Assembly: GCF_003149105.1 (NCBI RefSeq)
Contig: NZ_QGDS01000004.1
Coordinates: 62,001 to 126,000 of the forward strand
Reading direction: 5' to 3'
From: Faecalicatena contorta
GTDB lineage: Bacteria > Bacillota > Clostridia > Lachnospirales > Lachnospiraceae
Length of the DNA: 64,000 bases
Below are positions 17,012-25,643 of this stretch, one piece after another (position 1 is the stretch's first letter; each line of letters starts with the position of its first letter). A program made the position numbers and the translations under genes. Under the pieces are notes generated by a model. That model was not told the origin of the DNA. It made no database searches and saw nothing but the letters and a program-made list of their open reading frames with translations.

Positions 17012-18759
17012 ACGGATTCTACCTCCTTTGCAGTGCTGACCTTCCATCCGGCGCTGCCCTGGGCAGCCTGCCAGAGTTTTTGATAGGCAGGGCAAGTTTT
17101 TAGTAATTCCTCATGGGTTCCCGCGGCAGCCAGATTGCCGGCATCTAACACGCATATCTGATCGGCATTGATAATCGACTGGAGCCGATGGGCGATGACA
17201 ATGACCGTCTTGCCCCGGATTACCTCGGCAATAGCCTCATTCATCTTTTCTTCGTTCTCCGGGTCCATAAAGGCGGTGGCCTCGTCCAGCACCACGATAG
17301 GAGCATTTTTGAGGATTGCCCGGGCGATGGAGATGCGCTGGCGTTCTCCTCCCGAAAGCTGCTTGCCTCCGTCTCCCGCCATGGTGTGGACGCCCCGTTC
17401 CAGCCTGGCAAGGAACTCGCCGCACTGGGCCTTTTCGGCAGCAGCCAGCACCTCGGCATCGGTGGCGCCCGGCCGTCCAAGCCGGATATTTTCCAAGAGA
17501 CTCATGTTAAATAGGAACTGTTCCTGGGCCACATAAGAGATTTGGTCGTTGAGAGCCTCAAGACTCATCTCCTGGATATCCTGCCCACCAACCTTAATCG
17601 CACCCGCCGTGACGTCATAGAAATGCACCAAAAGTTTGGCCAGCGTAGATTTTCCGCTGCCCGATTCCCCTACAAGAGCCGTCAGGCTCCCTTCGGGGAT
17701 ATCCAGCGTCACACCGTGAAGCACCTCGGTATCCTTGTAGGCAAAGCGTACGTCCTCAAAACACACGCCATGCCCCTTGCCATAAAATGGAGCAGCAGAC
17801 TGGATAAGAGGCGCTTCGCTCATCATCTCTTCCAGATTGGACACAACATAGTTAATCCGCGCCATGCTGGGGAAAAAGCCCATGAGCCGCAGCAGCGGTG
17901 CCCCGATGCCGAAGGACATGCACAGCGCCAGGGCCAGATTTGGAAGAGCCGAATACCCTTGCAGAACAAAATACGACCCCACCGGCAGAACAAACAGCGC
18001 CACACAGGGGACAAGGCAGCCATAAATCGCCATCCACGGCCAACAAACCTTATACCATTTCAGGGTGAAGTCCCGGTAGCTCTTGATGCTGTTCTCGTAG
18101 CGGTGGTAGGATTCCCCATCCCGGTTGAACACCTTCACCACTTCCATGCCATTGATGTACTCCACGATGGTGCCGTTCATCTTCTGGGCTGAGGAATAGT
18201 AGTCGTTCATCGAGCTCATACCGCACCGGTACATAATTGCCATAGCGATGGCTCCCAGAGGCAGGGCCGCAAGCGCGAGCAGGGCCATCCTCCAGTCGGC
18301 GGCAAACATACCGAAGAAGACCAGCACGGGAATAGCCATATTGGCGATACCCTCCGGAATGGCGTGGGCCAGAGGGAGTTCGATGGTCTCGATGTCATCG
18401 ATGAAGGTCTTTTTAAGGACTCCCACCCCTTTTTCCTGAATTACGCCAAGGGGCAGCTTTTCCAGCTTGCCTTGCAAGGAAATGCGAAGATTTTGAAGCG
18501 TATTGTAGGCCGCGTTGTGGGAGAGGGCAAGCCCCCTGATGTAAAATACCGCATACAGCACGGTACAGAGCGCAATGGCGGCCACCCGCCAGATGACATA
18601 TTCCGCAGTAATCGGCTCCTGCAGGAGCAACGGCCGGATAATTTGGTAGATAAACCAAAATGGCAGCACCTGCATAACCATGCCAATCAGCATTACGGCG
18701 ACGGCCTTATAGGTAGTTCTTCGATGCTCACCGGCATATCCAAGAATTTTTTTGAACAA
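17008..18759 (-). CDS. ABC transporter, fused membrane and ATPase domains (first subunit)
   Basis: A 583-residue protein: six membrane helices, then an ATPase with GESGSGKST, LSGGERQRISIAR and PIVVLDEATAFMDPENE. The start codon is TTG at 18759 with AAGGAGGG eight bases upstream; no suitable ATG lies near. It ends in a WKV-containing tail similar to that of the broken ABC fragment at 19214-19430. It is translationally coupled to the second subunit. A promoter near 19067-19095 and a leader of about 300 bases with two tandem structured units lie upstream. Confidence 0.9.
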   Translation of the reverse strand: MFKKILGYAGEHRRTTYKAVAVMLIGMVMQVLPFWFIYQIIRPLLLQEPITAEYVIWRVAAIALCTVLYAVFYIRGLALSHNAAYNTLQNLRISLQGKLEKLPLGVIQEKGVGVLKKTFIDDIETIELPLAHAIPEGIANMAIPVLVFFGMFAADWRMALLALAALPLGAIAMAIMYRCGMSSMNDYYSSAQKMNGTIVEYINGMEVVKVFNRDGESYHRYENSIKSYRDFTLKWYKVCWPWMAIYGCLVPCVALFVLPVGSYFVLQGYSALPNLALALCMSFGIGAPLLRLMGFFPSMARINYVVSNLEEMMSEAPLIQSAAPFYGKGHGVCFEDVRFAYKDTEVLHGVTLDIPEGSLTALVGESGSGKSTLAKLLVHFYDVTAGAIKVGGQDIQEMSLEALNDQISYVAQEQFLFNMSLLENIRLGRPGATDAEVLAAAEKAQCGEFLARLERGVHTMAGDGGKQLSGGERQRISIARAILKNAPIVVLDEATAFMDPENEEKMNEAIAEVIRGKTVIVIAHRLQSIINADQICVLDAGNLAAAGTHEELLKTCPAYQKLWQAAQGSAGWKVSTAKEVESV

Positions 18760-18788
18760 AACGAAACCCTCCTTATGTAAATAAATTT

Positions 18789-18917
18789 CAGTTAGATTCC
18801 ACTAACCTTGCGGCAGTTGAAAATCCCTTTGGAAAGGGATTGGTTTCATCTGATTAGCTGCCACTAACTTGTGGGGCAAATAAAACTCCCTTTATTGCAA
18901 GGGAATTTTGTTTTGCC
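18789..18917 (-). promoter_or_regulatory. Two tandem structured units in the ABC operon leader
   Basis: Read on the minus strand, unit 1 (18917-18851) and unit 2 (18850-18789) are clearly similar. Each has a hairpin built on CCCTT and AAAGGGA arms, then TGCC, then the word GTTAGTGG, four bases and CTAA. In DNA terms each carries a TTAG-N6-CTAA palindrome (18792-18805 and 18854-18867). This could be a pair of DtxR operators or a tandem RNA structure ending about 30 bases before the TTG start. Both readings fit a metal-controlled operon. Confidence 0.6.
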
Positions 18918-19033
18918 GCATCGAATCCCAAAACATGATACCAATTGAACAGCCTGCATATCAGCTCACAAGGGGATTCGATTTGCTCCCAAGTGTAGCC
19001 ATGGATAAAAGGCTCGCAGACTGTCGCCAAAAG

Positions 19034-19066
19034 ATCGATAATTGTACTATCGATAATCTGATTATC
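19034..19066. promoter_or_regulatory. Fur/DtxR-like palindromes next to the -10 box
   Basis: GATAATC and GATTATC arms around one base (19052-19066) abut the -10 box. ATCGATA and TATCGAT (19034-19040 and 19048-19054) form a second, overlapping palindrome. The first resembles a Fur-type GATAAT-ATTATC box with altered spacing. Confidence 0.5.
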
Positions 19067-19095
19067 ATTTTAGCAAGCAGTGGACTTCTTGTCAA
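19067..19095 (-). promoter_or_regulatory. Predicted strong sigma-A promoter of the ABC operon
   Basis: A perfect minus-strand TTGACA (19095-19090) is followed after 17 bases by TAAAAT (19072-19067). Transcription would begin near 19060, giving a leader of about 300 bases before the first ABC gene. This leader contains no convincing gene. Confidence 0.7.
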
Positions 19096-19213
19096 GAGAT
19101 ATGGAATATATGCTGAAAATTTTTACTTCCCTACGGCAAATTTAACTGATCACTCCCAAATGCGATTTTTAAATATGCAAAAGGGGGGGATTCTTTGGAA
19201 TCTCACCCCTGCT

Positions 19214-19430
19214 TCAAGCCGAACGGCCACCTGGCTTCCAGCCAATGAATTTCTCCCGCATGAGGATAAAATCGGCATATAGTCCCCCTTCCCGCATCAG
19301 CTCCCGGTGCATCCCCTACTGAACACTCTTTCCCTGAACCAGCACGAAAATTTGGTCAGCACTCTGTACCGCTTCGAGCCGCTTAATTTAGGATAAATAG
19401 CTGGCCCTTGAGGTCATACCCGATGTTTTC
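19214..19430 (-). pseudogene. C-terminal remnant of an ABC transporter ATPase
   Basis: From 19381 to 19214 the minus strand encodes RLEAVQSADQIFVLVQGK, then one in-frame TAG, then GMHRELMREGGLYADF and a tail with FIGWKPGG. This is the usual end of an ABC ATPase after the switch histidine. Upstream (to about 19430) the match decays with another stop and a frame change. It is the last part of a third exporter-type ABC gene, now dead. Its tail resembles that of the first intact subunit. Confidence 0.8.
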
Positions 19431-19463
19431 AGGACAGTACCCTTTTTAAAGTATATTTGATTG

Positions 19464-21077
19464 TCAGGCTCCTTCAACCATATCCCGTCTGCGGTATCCA
19501 ATATAGCCGAGTACCATGAAAAGAATGCTGATGGCTGTCATTATAATAAAGACTGTCCCATCAAACTTATCTACCGGCATCTTTGGAATCCAGCTTTGAA
19601 CCGCTGTCTTTGAAAACCACTCCGGTAAATCTAAAATCCCCCCAAAGTAATTTAGGGCAAAAGAATACCCAAGATATCCATAGACAGCTTTACCTAGTTT
19701 TGGTGCCCATCCTAAAGCCAGCGCTGCAAGCCCTGTAAAGAACAATACAGAAGGAAGGAAATTATAGCCTGCAAGGATAAAATCTGCCATATTCATAGAG
19801 GAGCTGCCATCCATTACATACATTGCCGTACCTCCAAGACTTCCTGCAGACAGCAAGGTTCCCAATAATCCGGCAACGACTGCTAAAATAACATTCGTCC
19901 AATAGAGCTGGGCGCGGGTCACTTTTGTAGAATAAAGCTGGCTCAGATGCAGCCGCGTTTCTTCCGAAAAAAGTTTATTAACAATGACAACAGGCAAAAT
20001 TGAAGCCAAACACATCGATACCATCAGAATGGTTCCTGTAAATGATTCTTCGATTGAAACGCCTGACAATGTAAACATTTGGCTCATCAGTTCATTGCTT
20101 TCAAGAAAGGTCTGCATATCTCCGTAAATCGAACCATAGGCTGCTCCCAGAATGACAAAAGAAATCAGCCAGCTAATGCTTACACCTTTGTTAATCTTAA
20201 TAAGCAAGCCATGTACAGACAACAATGATTTTTTTGCTGCCGCCCGCCCTTCTCTTTCAGGTAAGTAGCCGGCCCCCATATCACGGCCGCCTTCAAGGAT
20301 AAATGCAATAATCACTGCTATAACGCCAAAGACTGCGGCAAAAATTAAAGGTACCCAGTTATTTTCAGTAAACGGATAGGTCAAATAAACCCATCCCATA
20401 GGATTATACATTGAAAAATCAACATTTGACACATCTGTACCGGCACGGACGATATAGAGCAAACCTACAATCCCAAGAGACGACCCAGTTGCACCGGATG
20501 AGGTTGACATAATCTGTGCCATAACCAATGCAATCACAGCTCCCAGAATTCCTGCCATCCCGATAGATGCCCCAAACAAAAATGTTCCCTCTGCAGAAAT
20601 CGTGTCTGCACCAAAACCAGCCATAATTCCGCCAATAATAAGTGCCATAAGTATATTAATAATCACTGTCTCCATAAGTACAGCAAGAGAATTAGCCTGA
20701 CGTCCTACCTGATAGGAACGCACTAATTCAGTCAGCCCATGATCTTCCTCCTTGCGGGTATGGCTCACAACATGCAAAGCTGACATAATCATCGCGAACA
20801 AACCGCAGAACAGCAGCATTTCGTTTGCATACATGGCACCCAGAGTATAGTCGGCCGCCGTATTTACCGGAGTCGGGCCAACCATTGAAATCATCGCAGG
20901 ATTCTGCATGGTTTCAAACATCCCCAGCAGCCCCTGCCCTTTGCCAATTTCTTCAAAAGCCGGAACAAAGCCCGCCGAAAACAAGCCCAGTCCTAAAATC
21001 CAGATTATAATTTTTTTCCAGTCACGTTTCAGATATTGTACAAACAGAACATCCCAACGTGCAAATTTTTCCCTCAT
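19464..21077 (-). CDS. ABC-2 type permease (polyketide/multidrug exporter-like)
   Basis: A 537-residue membrane protein with about twelve hydrophobic segments arranged as two six-helix halves. This is like the large permeases (TnrB3-like, COG3559) that pair with a separate ATPase. The conserved HVVSHTRKEEDHGLTELVRS loop and a similar loop in the second half (EETRLHLSQLYS) support this. It lies 23 bases after its ATPase gene. Likely role: export of a toxic or antibiotic-like compound. Substrate unknown. Confidence 0.88.
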   Translation of the reverse strand: MREKFARWDVLFVQYLKRDWKKIIIWILGLGLFSAGFVPAFEEIGKGQGLLGMFETMQNPAMISMVGPTPVNTAADYTLGAMYANEMLLFCGLFAMIMSALHVVSHTRKEEDHGLTELVRSYQVGRQANSLAVLMETVIINILMALIIGGIMAGFGADTISAEGTFLFGASIGMAGILGAVIALVMAQIMSTSSGATGSSLGIVGLLYIVRAGTDVSNVDFSMYNPMGWVYLTYPFTENNWVPLIFAAVFGVIAVIIAFILEGGRDMGAGYLPEREGRAAAKKSLLSVHGLLIKINKGVSISWLISFVILGAAYGSIYGDMQTFLESNELMSQMFTLSGVSIEESFTGTILMVSMCLASILPVVIVNKLFSEETRLHLSQLYSTKVTRAQLYWTNVILAVVAGLLGTLLSAGSLGGTAMYVMDGSSSMNMADFILAGYNFLPSVLFFTGLAALALGWAPKLGKAVYGYLGYSFALNYFGGILDLPEWFSKTAVQSWIPKMPVDKFDGTVFIIMTAISILFMVLGYIGYRRRDMVEGA

Positions 21078-21100
21078 GATGTTTTCCTCCGTTCCGACTC

Positions 21101-21982
21101 TTAGACTTCATAATGGCGCATGAATAAGTCTTCAAGCGTTGGGGGCACAGATTCGAACTTCTTAACACCTAATTTTGCCGCTTCCGACAAAATATTATTG
21201 ATATGCTCATTATCTACAGAGAATGTAGCCTGGCTGCCTTTTTGTTTGAAATCGTAAATACCATCCACAGATGCCATCCTGGATACATCCCCTTCTGTTA
21301 CCACAGTCACTGTAGAACGTGTTAAATGACGCAATTCATCTAATGTTCCGGTTTCAACAATTCTTCCCTGACGAATGATAACCACCTTATCAGCCAACCG
21401 TTCAACCTCACTTAAAATATGAGATGATAACAAGATTGCTTTCCCTGCATGCTTGATTTTTTCAACTTCATCCTGAAAAACAGCTTCCATCAAAGGATCA
21501 AGACCGGAAGTCGGTTCATCGAAAATATACAAGTCGGAGTCAACGGACAGTGCCGCAATCAGGCCAACTTTTTGGCGGTTTCCTTTTGAATAGCCTTTTG
21601 ACTTTTTCTTAGGGTCCAGTTCAAAACGTTCAATCAAATAGTCACGTTTCGCCTTGTCTCCGCCCCCATGTAACTTAATAAATAAATCAATAATTTCTCC
21701 GCCCGTCAAACTGCCCCAAAGAGTAACATCTCCCGGAACATAAGAAACTCGCTTGTGAATCTCAAGACTGTCCTTCCAGACATCCTTGCCAAAGATTTTT
21801 ACATCCCCGGCGTCACGGTTGATAATCCCCAGCAGTGTACGGATTGTAGTTGATTTACCTGCACCGTTCGGCCCGATAAAACCTACAACTTCCCCCGCAT
21901 TTACCGTGAATGATACATCATGCAATGCTTTAAATTTACCAAATTTCTTTTGTAAGCCCTGTACTTTAACAATTTCTGACAT
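21101..21982 (-). CDS. ABC transporter ATPase of the ABC-2 exporter
   Basis: A 293-residue ATPase with Walker A GPNGAGKST, a YSKGNRQKVGLIAAL signature variant and Walker B LYIFDEPTSGLDPLM. A C-terminal extension (about 220-293) is typical of drug-export ATPases. AAGGAG precedes the ATG. It is divergent from the tetR gene at 22430, which probably controls it. Confidence 0.93.
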   Translation of the reverse strand: MSEIVKVQGLQKKFGKFKALHDVSFTVNAGEVVGFIGPNGAGKSTTIRTLLGIINRDAGDVKIFGKDVWKDSLEIHKRVSYVPGDVTLWGSLTGGEIIDLFIKLHGGGDKAKRDYLIERFELDPKKKSKGYSKGNRQKVGLIAALSVDSDLYIFDEPTSGLDPLMEAVFQDEVEKIKHAGKAILLSSHILSEVERLADKVVIIRQGRIVETGTLDELRHLTRSTVTVVTEGDVSRMASVDGIYDFKQKGSQATFSVDNEHINNILSEAAKLGVKKFESVPPTLEDLFMRHYEV

Positions 21983-22046
21983 AACACTTAAACTCCTTCT
22001 TAAAATAGTTTATAACGTGCTTTGCAGTTTAAAGCAAAGTTTGAAT

Positions 22047-22095
22047 TTCAGAGAAATATATTGAACTCATAATAGTATTAAAGTTCATATTTCTG
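22047..22095. promoter_or_regulatory. Imperfect inverted repeat upstream of the exporter (candidate TetR operator)
   Basis: TCAGAGAAATATATTGAACT (arm within 22047-22068) is mirrored by AAAGTTCATATTTCTGA (22079-22095). A third AAAGTTCAT-like half site lies at about 22119. It lies in the divergent region between the exporter operon and tetR, where an operator is expected. Confidence 0.45.
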
Positions 22096-22241
22096 ATTAT
22101 TTTAGCTTGTTTTAAACCAAAGTTCATTTACGGATTCAATTATATATCTTTTTAGTAGGATAGTCAATAAAAAATCCATCATTTAAAACTATCATTTGCT
22201 TGATAATTCAAAACCATTACTATATAATAAGGTACAAGAAG

Positions 22242-22368
22242 GAATCTTGCTTGCAAGATTCTACGCCTGGGTTGGGTTGTGATAGCAACACCTTCTTTAC
22301 TGCTGCAGTGCGATTCCCCGGAGGGTTTTTTATGTAATAGGAAAGGCACTTTCCTATTACATAAAAAA
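22242..22368. repeat. Three-hairpin interspersed repeat, copy B
   Basis: GAATCTTGC pairs with GCAAGATTC (22242-22261). The middle part shares GATAGCAACAC and CTGC-GCAGTG with copy A (6506-6633). The third hairpin is a perfect 20-bp stem around a GCA loop (22326-22345 and 22349-22368). It lies between the exporter operon and tetR. With copy A it shows paired changes that keep the third stem intact. Confidence 0.75.
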
Positions 22369-22429
22369 TCTGAACAATACCACCTGAGAAATTCTTTTAG
22401 TTATGATAGATAGAAAGCAGGAATTATGA

Positions 22430-23026
22430 ATGAATGGTTATGAAAAGCGGACACAGGAGAAAAAGAATCAAGTTTTAAAAGCAGCTTTTGAGTTGATGAA
22501 TACAGACACCGGTACTGAAACCTTAACAATGGACGAGATTGCTAAAAAATCCAATGTTGGTAAGACCTCTATTTTTAAGTATTTTGGAAGTAAGGAAAAC
22601 CTTATTTTTGAAGTTTTTAAGAATTTTCTAGGTAAAATGGAAAAAAGTGCCCTGGAAATCATGGCAGAAAATAAGCCCTTTGAGGAAACCATAATTGCCA
22701 TAGCCCAGAACAAAATCCACTATTTGGATAAAATCAACAAACGGTTTTATTTGGATTTGATGGACTTTTTTACTCAGAAGGGGAATGACGGCCTATCTTT
22801 GATGATACAGCAATACAACAAGGAAAGCTTTCGTCTTATGCTGGATTTGTTCCACCGCGGACGTAAAGAAGGTAAGGTTGATCTGAAATATTCAGATGAA
22901 TTTCTTTTAGTTTACTTTCAGGCCCTTGTTGAAGGTATCTCTGCCCCACACGTCTACCGCGAAATTCTCCCTTATACCGCTCAATGGACAGAATTACTGA
23001 TTAAAGGTCTTGCACCAAGTAAATAA
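22430..23026 (+). CDS. TetR/AcrR-family transcriptional regulator
   Basis: A 198-residue regulator with an N-terminal TetR helix-turn-helix (LTMDEIAKKSNVGKTSIFKYF, about 33-53) and a helical ligand-binding C-terminal domain. The ATG at 22430 has AGGA seven bases upstream; an overlapping ATG four bases earlier leads only to a five-codon frame. It is divergent from the ABC-2 exporter genes and probably represses them until an exported compound binds. Confidence 0.9.
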   Translation: MNGYEKRTQEKKNQVLKAAFELMNTDTGTETLTMDEIAKKSNVGKTSIFKYFGSKENLIFEVFKNFLGKMEKSALEIMAENKPFEETIIAIAQNKIHYLDKINKRFYLDLMDFFTQKGNDGLSLMIQQYNKESFRLMLDLFHRGRKEGKVDLKYSDEFLLVYFQALVEGISAPHVYREILPYTAQWTELLIKGLAPSK

Positions 23027-23059
23027 ATTTGAAAGACTGATGTTTTTGAATAAAATGAT

Positions 23060-23105
23060 GAAGCTGCTGCAAACACAGATAGATATTCTGTGGTGCAGCA
23101 GCTTC
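23060..23105. terminator. Bidirectional terminator-like hairpin between tetR and the DUF1801 gene
   Basis: GAAGCTGCTGCA (23060-23071) and TGCAGCAGCTTC (23094-23105) form a perfect 12-bp stem with an inner CACAG/CTGTG stem. It lies between two converging genes. The T-tract is weak on both sides. Confidence 0.65.
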
Positions 23106-23118
23106 AAATATTATCCTA

Positions 23119-23580
23119 TCAGGTTTGCTCTTTCAAGAACTTTTCATAGAATCCGATATGCTCTTCCACCGTAATTTTCTGACAGAGTTCGGCGATTAAA
23201 TCGTAGGGAATATGCTTTGGGTTTTTAAAACGTATACAGCTTTTCCCCATATCCAGCTTAGTAGATACACATTTTGCGTATTCCTCCCTAAACCATTTCT
23301 CTACCTCTTCATTTCCATACAGCCCCATATGATACAGGGCAATATGATTCTTTTGAGATGCTATGGAAAGAAAAGGAAGAGGCTCGCCGGTTTTAACATG
23401 ATACCCCTCCGGATATCTTGACAAAGGAACGATATAACTAATCATTCCATAAGCAATTTGTTCCTCAAATCCATCAGGCAGATTTTCCAAAACTATGTTT
23501 CGCAGCTTTTCTATCACAGGCCTTCTATCCTCAGGTAAGGCTGCAATATATTCCTGCACACTAGTAACATCGTATACCAT
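23119..23580 (-). CDS. DUF1801 (YdhG-like) family protein
   Basis: A 153-residue soluble protein matching the DUF1801/YdhG fold: the N-terminal VQEYIAALPEDRRPVIEKLR, then EEQIAYGMISYIVPLS, and a C-terminal SCIRFKNPKHIPYDLI. The family shares a fold with iron-chaperone frataxin-like proteins, but the role is unproven. It stands alone between a terminator and the methyltransferase gene. Confidence 0.8.
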   Translation of the reverse strand: MVYDVTSVQEYIAALPEDRRPVIEKLRNIVLENLPDGFEEQIAYGMISYIVPLSRYPEGYHVKTGEPLPFLSIASQKNHIALYHMGLYGNEEVEKWFREEYAKCVSTKLDMGKSCIRFKNPKHIPYDLIAELCQKITVEEHIGFYEKFLKEQT

Positions 23581-23658
23581 ACCCCTCTCCCCTTTCTTCC
23601 CAAAACATTTTTATCTCTTCAAAAGTAAACCCAGTGTTGAATTTAAACATTTCCAGCC

Positions 23659-24261
23659 CTACTTCTGAGAATCCAGAATAAATAAAGATGCATCCTGTCC
23701 CATAAATATTTTACTTCCAGTATAAAAAGTTTTAGATTGAATATTCCTGTACCCTATTTCTGTCATTCTGTCAGCTAACTCTATTTGATCAAATCCATTG
23801 TGAACCAGATCAGACATAATTTTTTCATTTTTATTAAAATCTACAATCAGTAAATGTCCGTTCTCATTGAGAATATCATATAACCTTGATAAAACCAGCT
23901 CAAAATCATTCACATGGAGTAAAACCTGTGCCATAAAAATGTAGTCTGCATGTAAGCCTAAATGACTATCCTTTTCAAAATCAAAGCATAGTGTAGATGC
24001 ATTCTGTATGTTAGAACTTGAAATCTTTTGCTCTATTTGCTTAATCATGTTTTGAGATGCATCCAGAAAAAGTATAGAATTAAAATTATTTAATAAGTCC
24101 ATTCCAACCAGGCCGGTCCCGCACCCAAAATCAATCCCATCCTTATTTGATGTATCATTTAAATATTCACGAATGGCATTTGCTGATACCTTTGCAATTT
24201 TGGCTCTTTCAGGAGTGTCATATACATCTGCCATCATTTCAAACTTATCTGTATTCCCCAT
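23659..24261 (-). CDS. Class I SAM-dependent methyltransferase
   Basis: A 200-residue protein with the SAM-binding motif GIDFGCGTGLVGMDLL (about 40-55), an acidic strand end (LFLDAS) and the HLLIVDF post-motif, typical of class I methyltransferases. The substrate cannot be predicted. AGAGAGG precedes the ATG. Confidence 0.85.
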   Translation of the reverse strand: MGNTDKFEMMADVYDTPERAKIAKVSANAIREYLNDTSNKDGIDFGCGTGLVGMDLLNNFNSILFLDASQNMIKQIEQKISSSNIQNASTLCFDFEKDSHLGLHADYIFMAQVLLHVNDFELVLSRLYDILNENGHLLIVDFNKNEKIMSDLVHNGFDQIELADRMTEIGYRNIQSKTFYTGSKIFMGQDASLFILDSQK

Positions 24262-24384
24262 AATTACCTCTCTGTTCTGCCTTAATAGATTTACGTTTCA
24301 CCAATAGCATAATCCACTGCTGCCCTTGAATGAATCTCAGTTATATCAAATACTTTATCTTAGAAAAACCTTTCTTGCATTTAT

Positions 24385-24918
24385 TTAGAATCCATTCTTT
24401 GGGCAGGCGGCATATAAAAACCGGCCGCACCCTATCTCTGATACATTTTTCATTAGTTCTCCGTTTAACCAGAGTGCAATATCAGCAAAAGCTCTGTCTG
24501 TAAACGGCCATTTTGAATGCTGCTTTGACTGATAATCTGTGTCTGACAACTTATTTAATTTTGAAACCCATTCATCGTGCAGCAACGAGATTCTTGCTTT
24601 TGCTTCTTCAACACTTCCCGGCCAGAGGATATCTTCTTTTTTCAGGGTACCATTTCCAAAATTGTAATCTAATGCGGTCGTCCACCAATATATAATATGC
24701 CACATAATCCAGGCAATGCTGGACGGTCCAATGTCATAACTTTCACTTTCAGGCCAGTCTGTGCACCATCCATCATCTTGTCTGCGCACCTGGAGTCCCC
24801 CGGGACTGAATGCCCAAAGTGCTTCTGTCTCTTCAAGATTGTCTATATGATAAAGATAAAGCTGCCAGCACATATCCAGCTGAAAAAGTATATTCTCTTT
24901 TACTTCAAAGTTTTTCAT
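24385..24918 (-). CDS. DinB superfamily protein
   Basis: A 177-residue all-helical protein with features of the DinB/YfiT four-helix fold. A histidine in IAWIMWHIIYWW (helix 2-3) and the C-terminal region ALWLNGELMKNVSEIG are where metal-binding histidines usually lie; only the first histidine is plain here. The ATG at 24918 has AGGAGA seven bases upstream and is preferred to an in-frame start nine codons earlier. Some family members are thiol-dependent metal enzymes; function here is unknown. Confidence 0.7.
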   Translation of the reverse strand: MKNFEVKENILFQLDMCWQLYLYHIDNLEETEALWAFSPGGLQVRRQDDGWCTDWPESESYDIGPSSIAWIMWHIIYWWTTALDYNFGNGTLKKEDILWPGSVEEAKARISLLHDEWVSKLNKLSDTDYQSKQHSKWPFTDRAFADIALWLNGELMKNVSEIGCGRFLYAACPKNGF

Positions 24919-24979
24919 TGACTGTCTTTCTCCTAATACGTCCATAGTTTTTCTCTGTTACACTCGTGAATATTCTTCC

Positions 24980-25591
24980 TCAGACATTTCCTTTTGTATT
25001 CAAAATGTTATCTGGATATACCGACAAACCATGCTTCATACAATAAACATATAGTTTACCGCCAGTAGTTATTGGGATCCTGCAAGTTGGACTTTGCTCC
25101 GGATACAAACGATTCAAAAATACCCTGTCGCTTTTAACACAGGCAACAAAGGATATATAATGGTCTTTCATCATCGGATGATCAAAGGTGATAAAATACT
25201 CAGTATCTATTTCTTCTACTGTGATTTCCGGTACAATGGATGTGTCTGCGGGTAAAATATATTCTAATTTTCTTCCGCAGCAAAAGATAGATGCGCTCCC
25301 GGTACTAACCAGAATATTTCCACAGGAAGGGCAGACATAAAAACGTACTTTGTCAATGTTGCCGCTGTCCGGTTTGTTTGATGTAATTTCACCCTCCATC
25401 ATCTGTTTCATATCAACACCCAAAATAGCAGACAGGTCAGGCCATAGCGACAGGTCAGGACATCCTAAACCACATTCCCATTTTGAAACTGTTTTATTTT
25501 GAATGCCTAACGCATCTGCAATATTTTTTTGAGTAAGTTTTTTTTCTTTTCGCAGTTTCGCAATCAATTTTCCTATTTTCGCGCAATCCAT
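24980..25591 (-). CDS. XRE-family regulator fused to a desulfoferrodoxin-like domain
   Basis: A 203-residue protein. Residues 1-65 are an XRE helix-turn-helix (LTQKNIADALGIQNKTVSKW). A zinc-ribbon-like CPSCG and C-C pair follow at about 88-105. The rest resembles superoxide reductase/desulfoferrodoxin: HPMMKDHYISF and a late YCMKHGL correspond in order to the iron-binding HPM-H and C-x-x-H motifs. Superoxide reductase reduces superoxide to peroxide at a His4-Cys iron site. Here the domain may act as a redox or iron sensor tied to DNA binding, which is inference. It stands just upstream of the DinB gene. Confidence 0.75.
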   Translation of the reverse strand: MDCAKIGKLIAKLRKEKKLTQKNIADALGIQNKTVSKWECGLGCPDLSLWPDLSAILGVDMKQMMEGEITSNKPDSGNIDKVRFYVCPSCGNILVSTGSASIFCCGRKLEYILPADTSIVPEITVEEIDTEYFITFDHPMMKDHYISFVACVKSDRVFLNRLYPEQSPTCRIPITTGGKLYVYCMKHGLSVYPDNILNTKGNV

Positions 25592-25643
25592 GTATCCATC
25601 TTCACCTCCGGTTTCACTCTTATTTTCACTTAGTATAACATAC

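Noticed and set aside
18908-19282. 124-codon plus-strand frame in the ABC leader region
   Set aside because: It overlaps the promoter and the ABC remnant of the other strand and has no recognisable protein features.
24297-24362. Short minus-strand stretch ending in HSRAAVDYAIGET
   Set aside because: Protein-like but only 22 codons after a stop; no family recognised.
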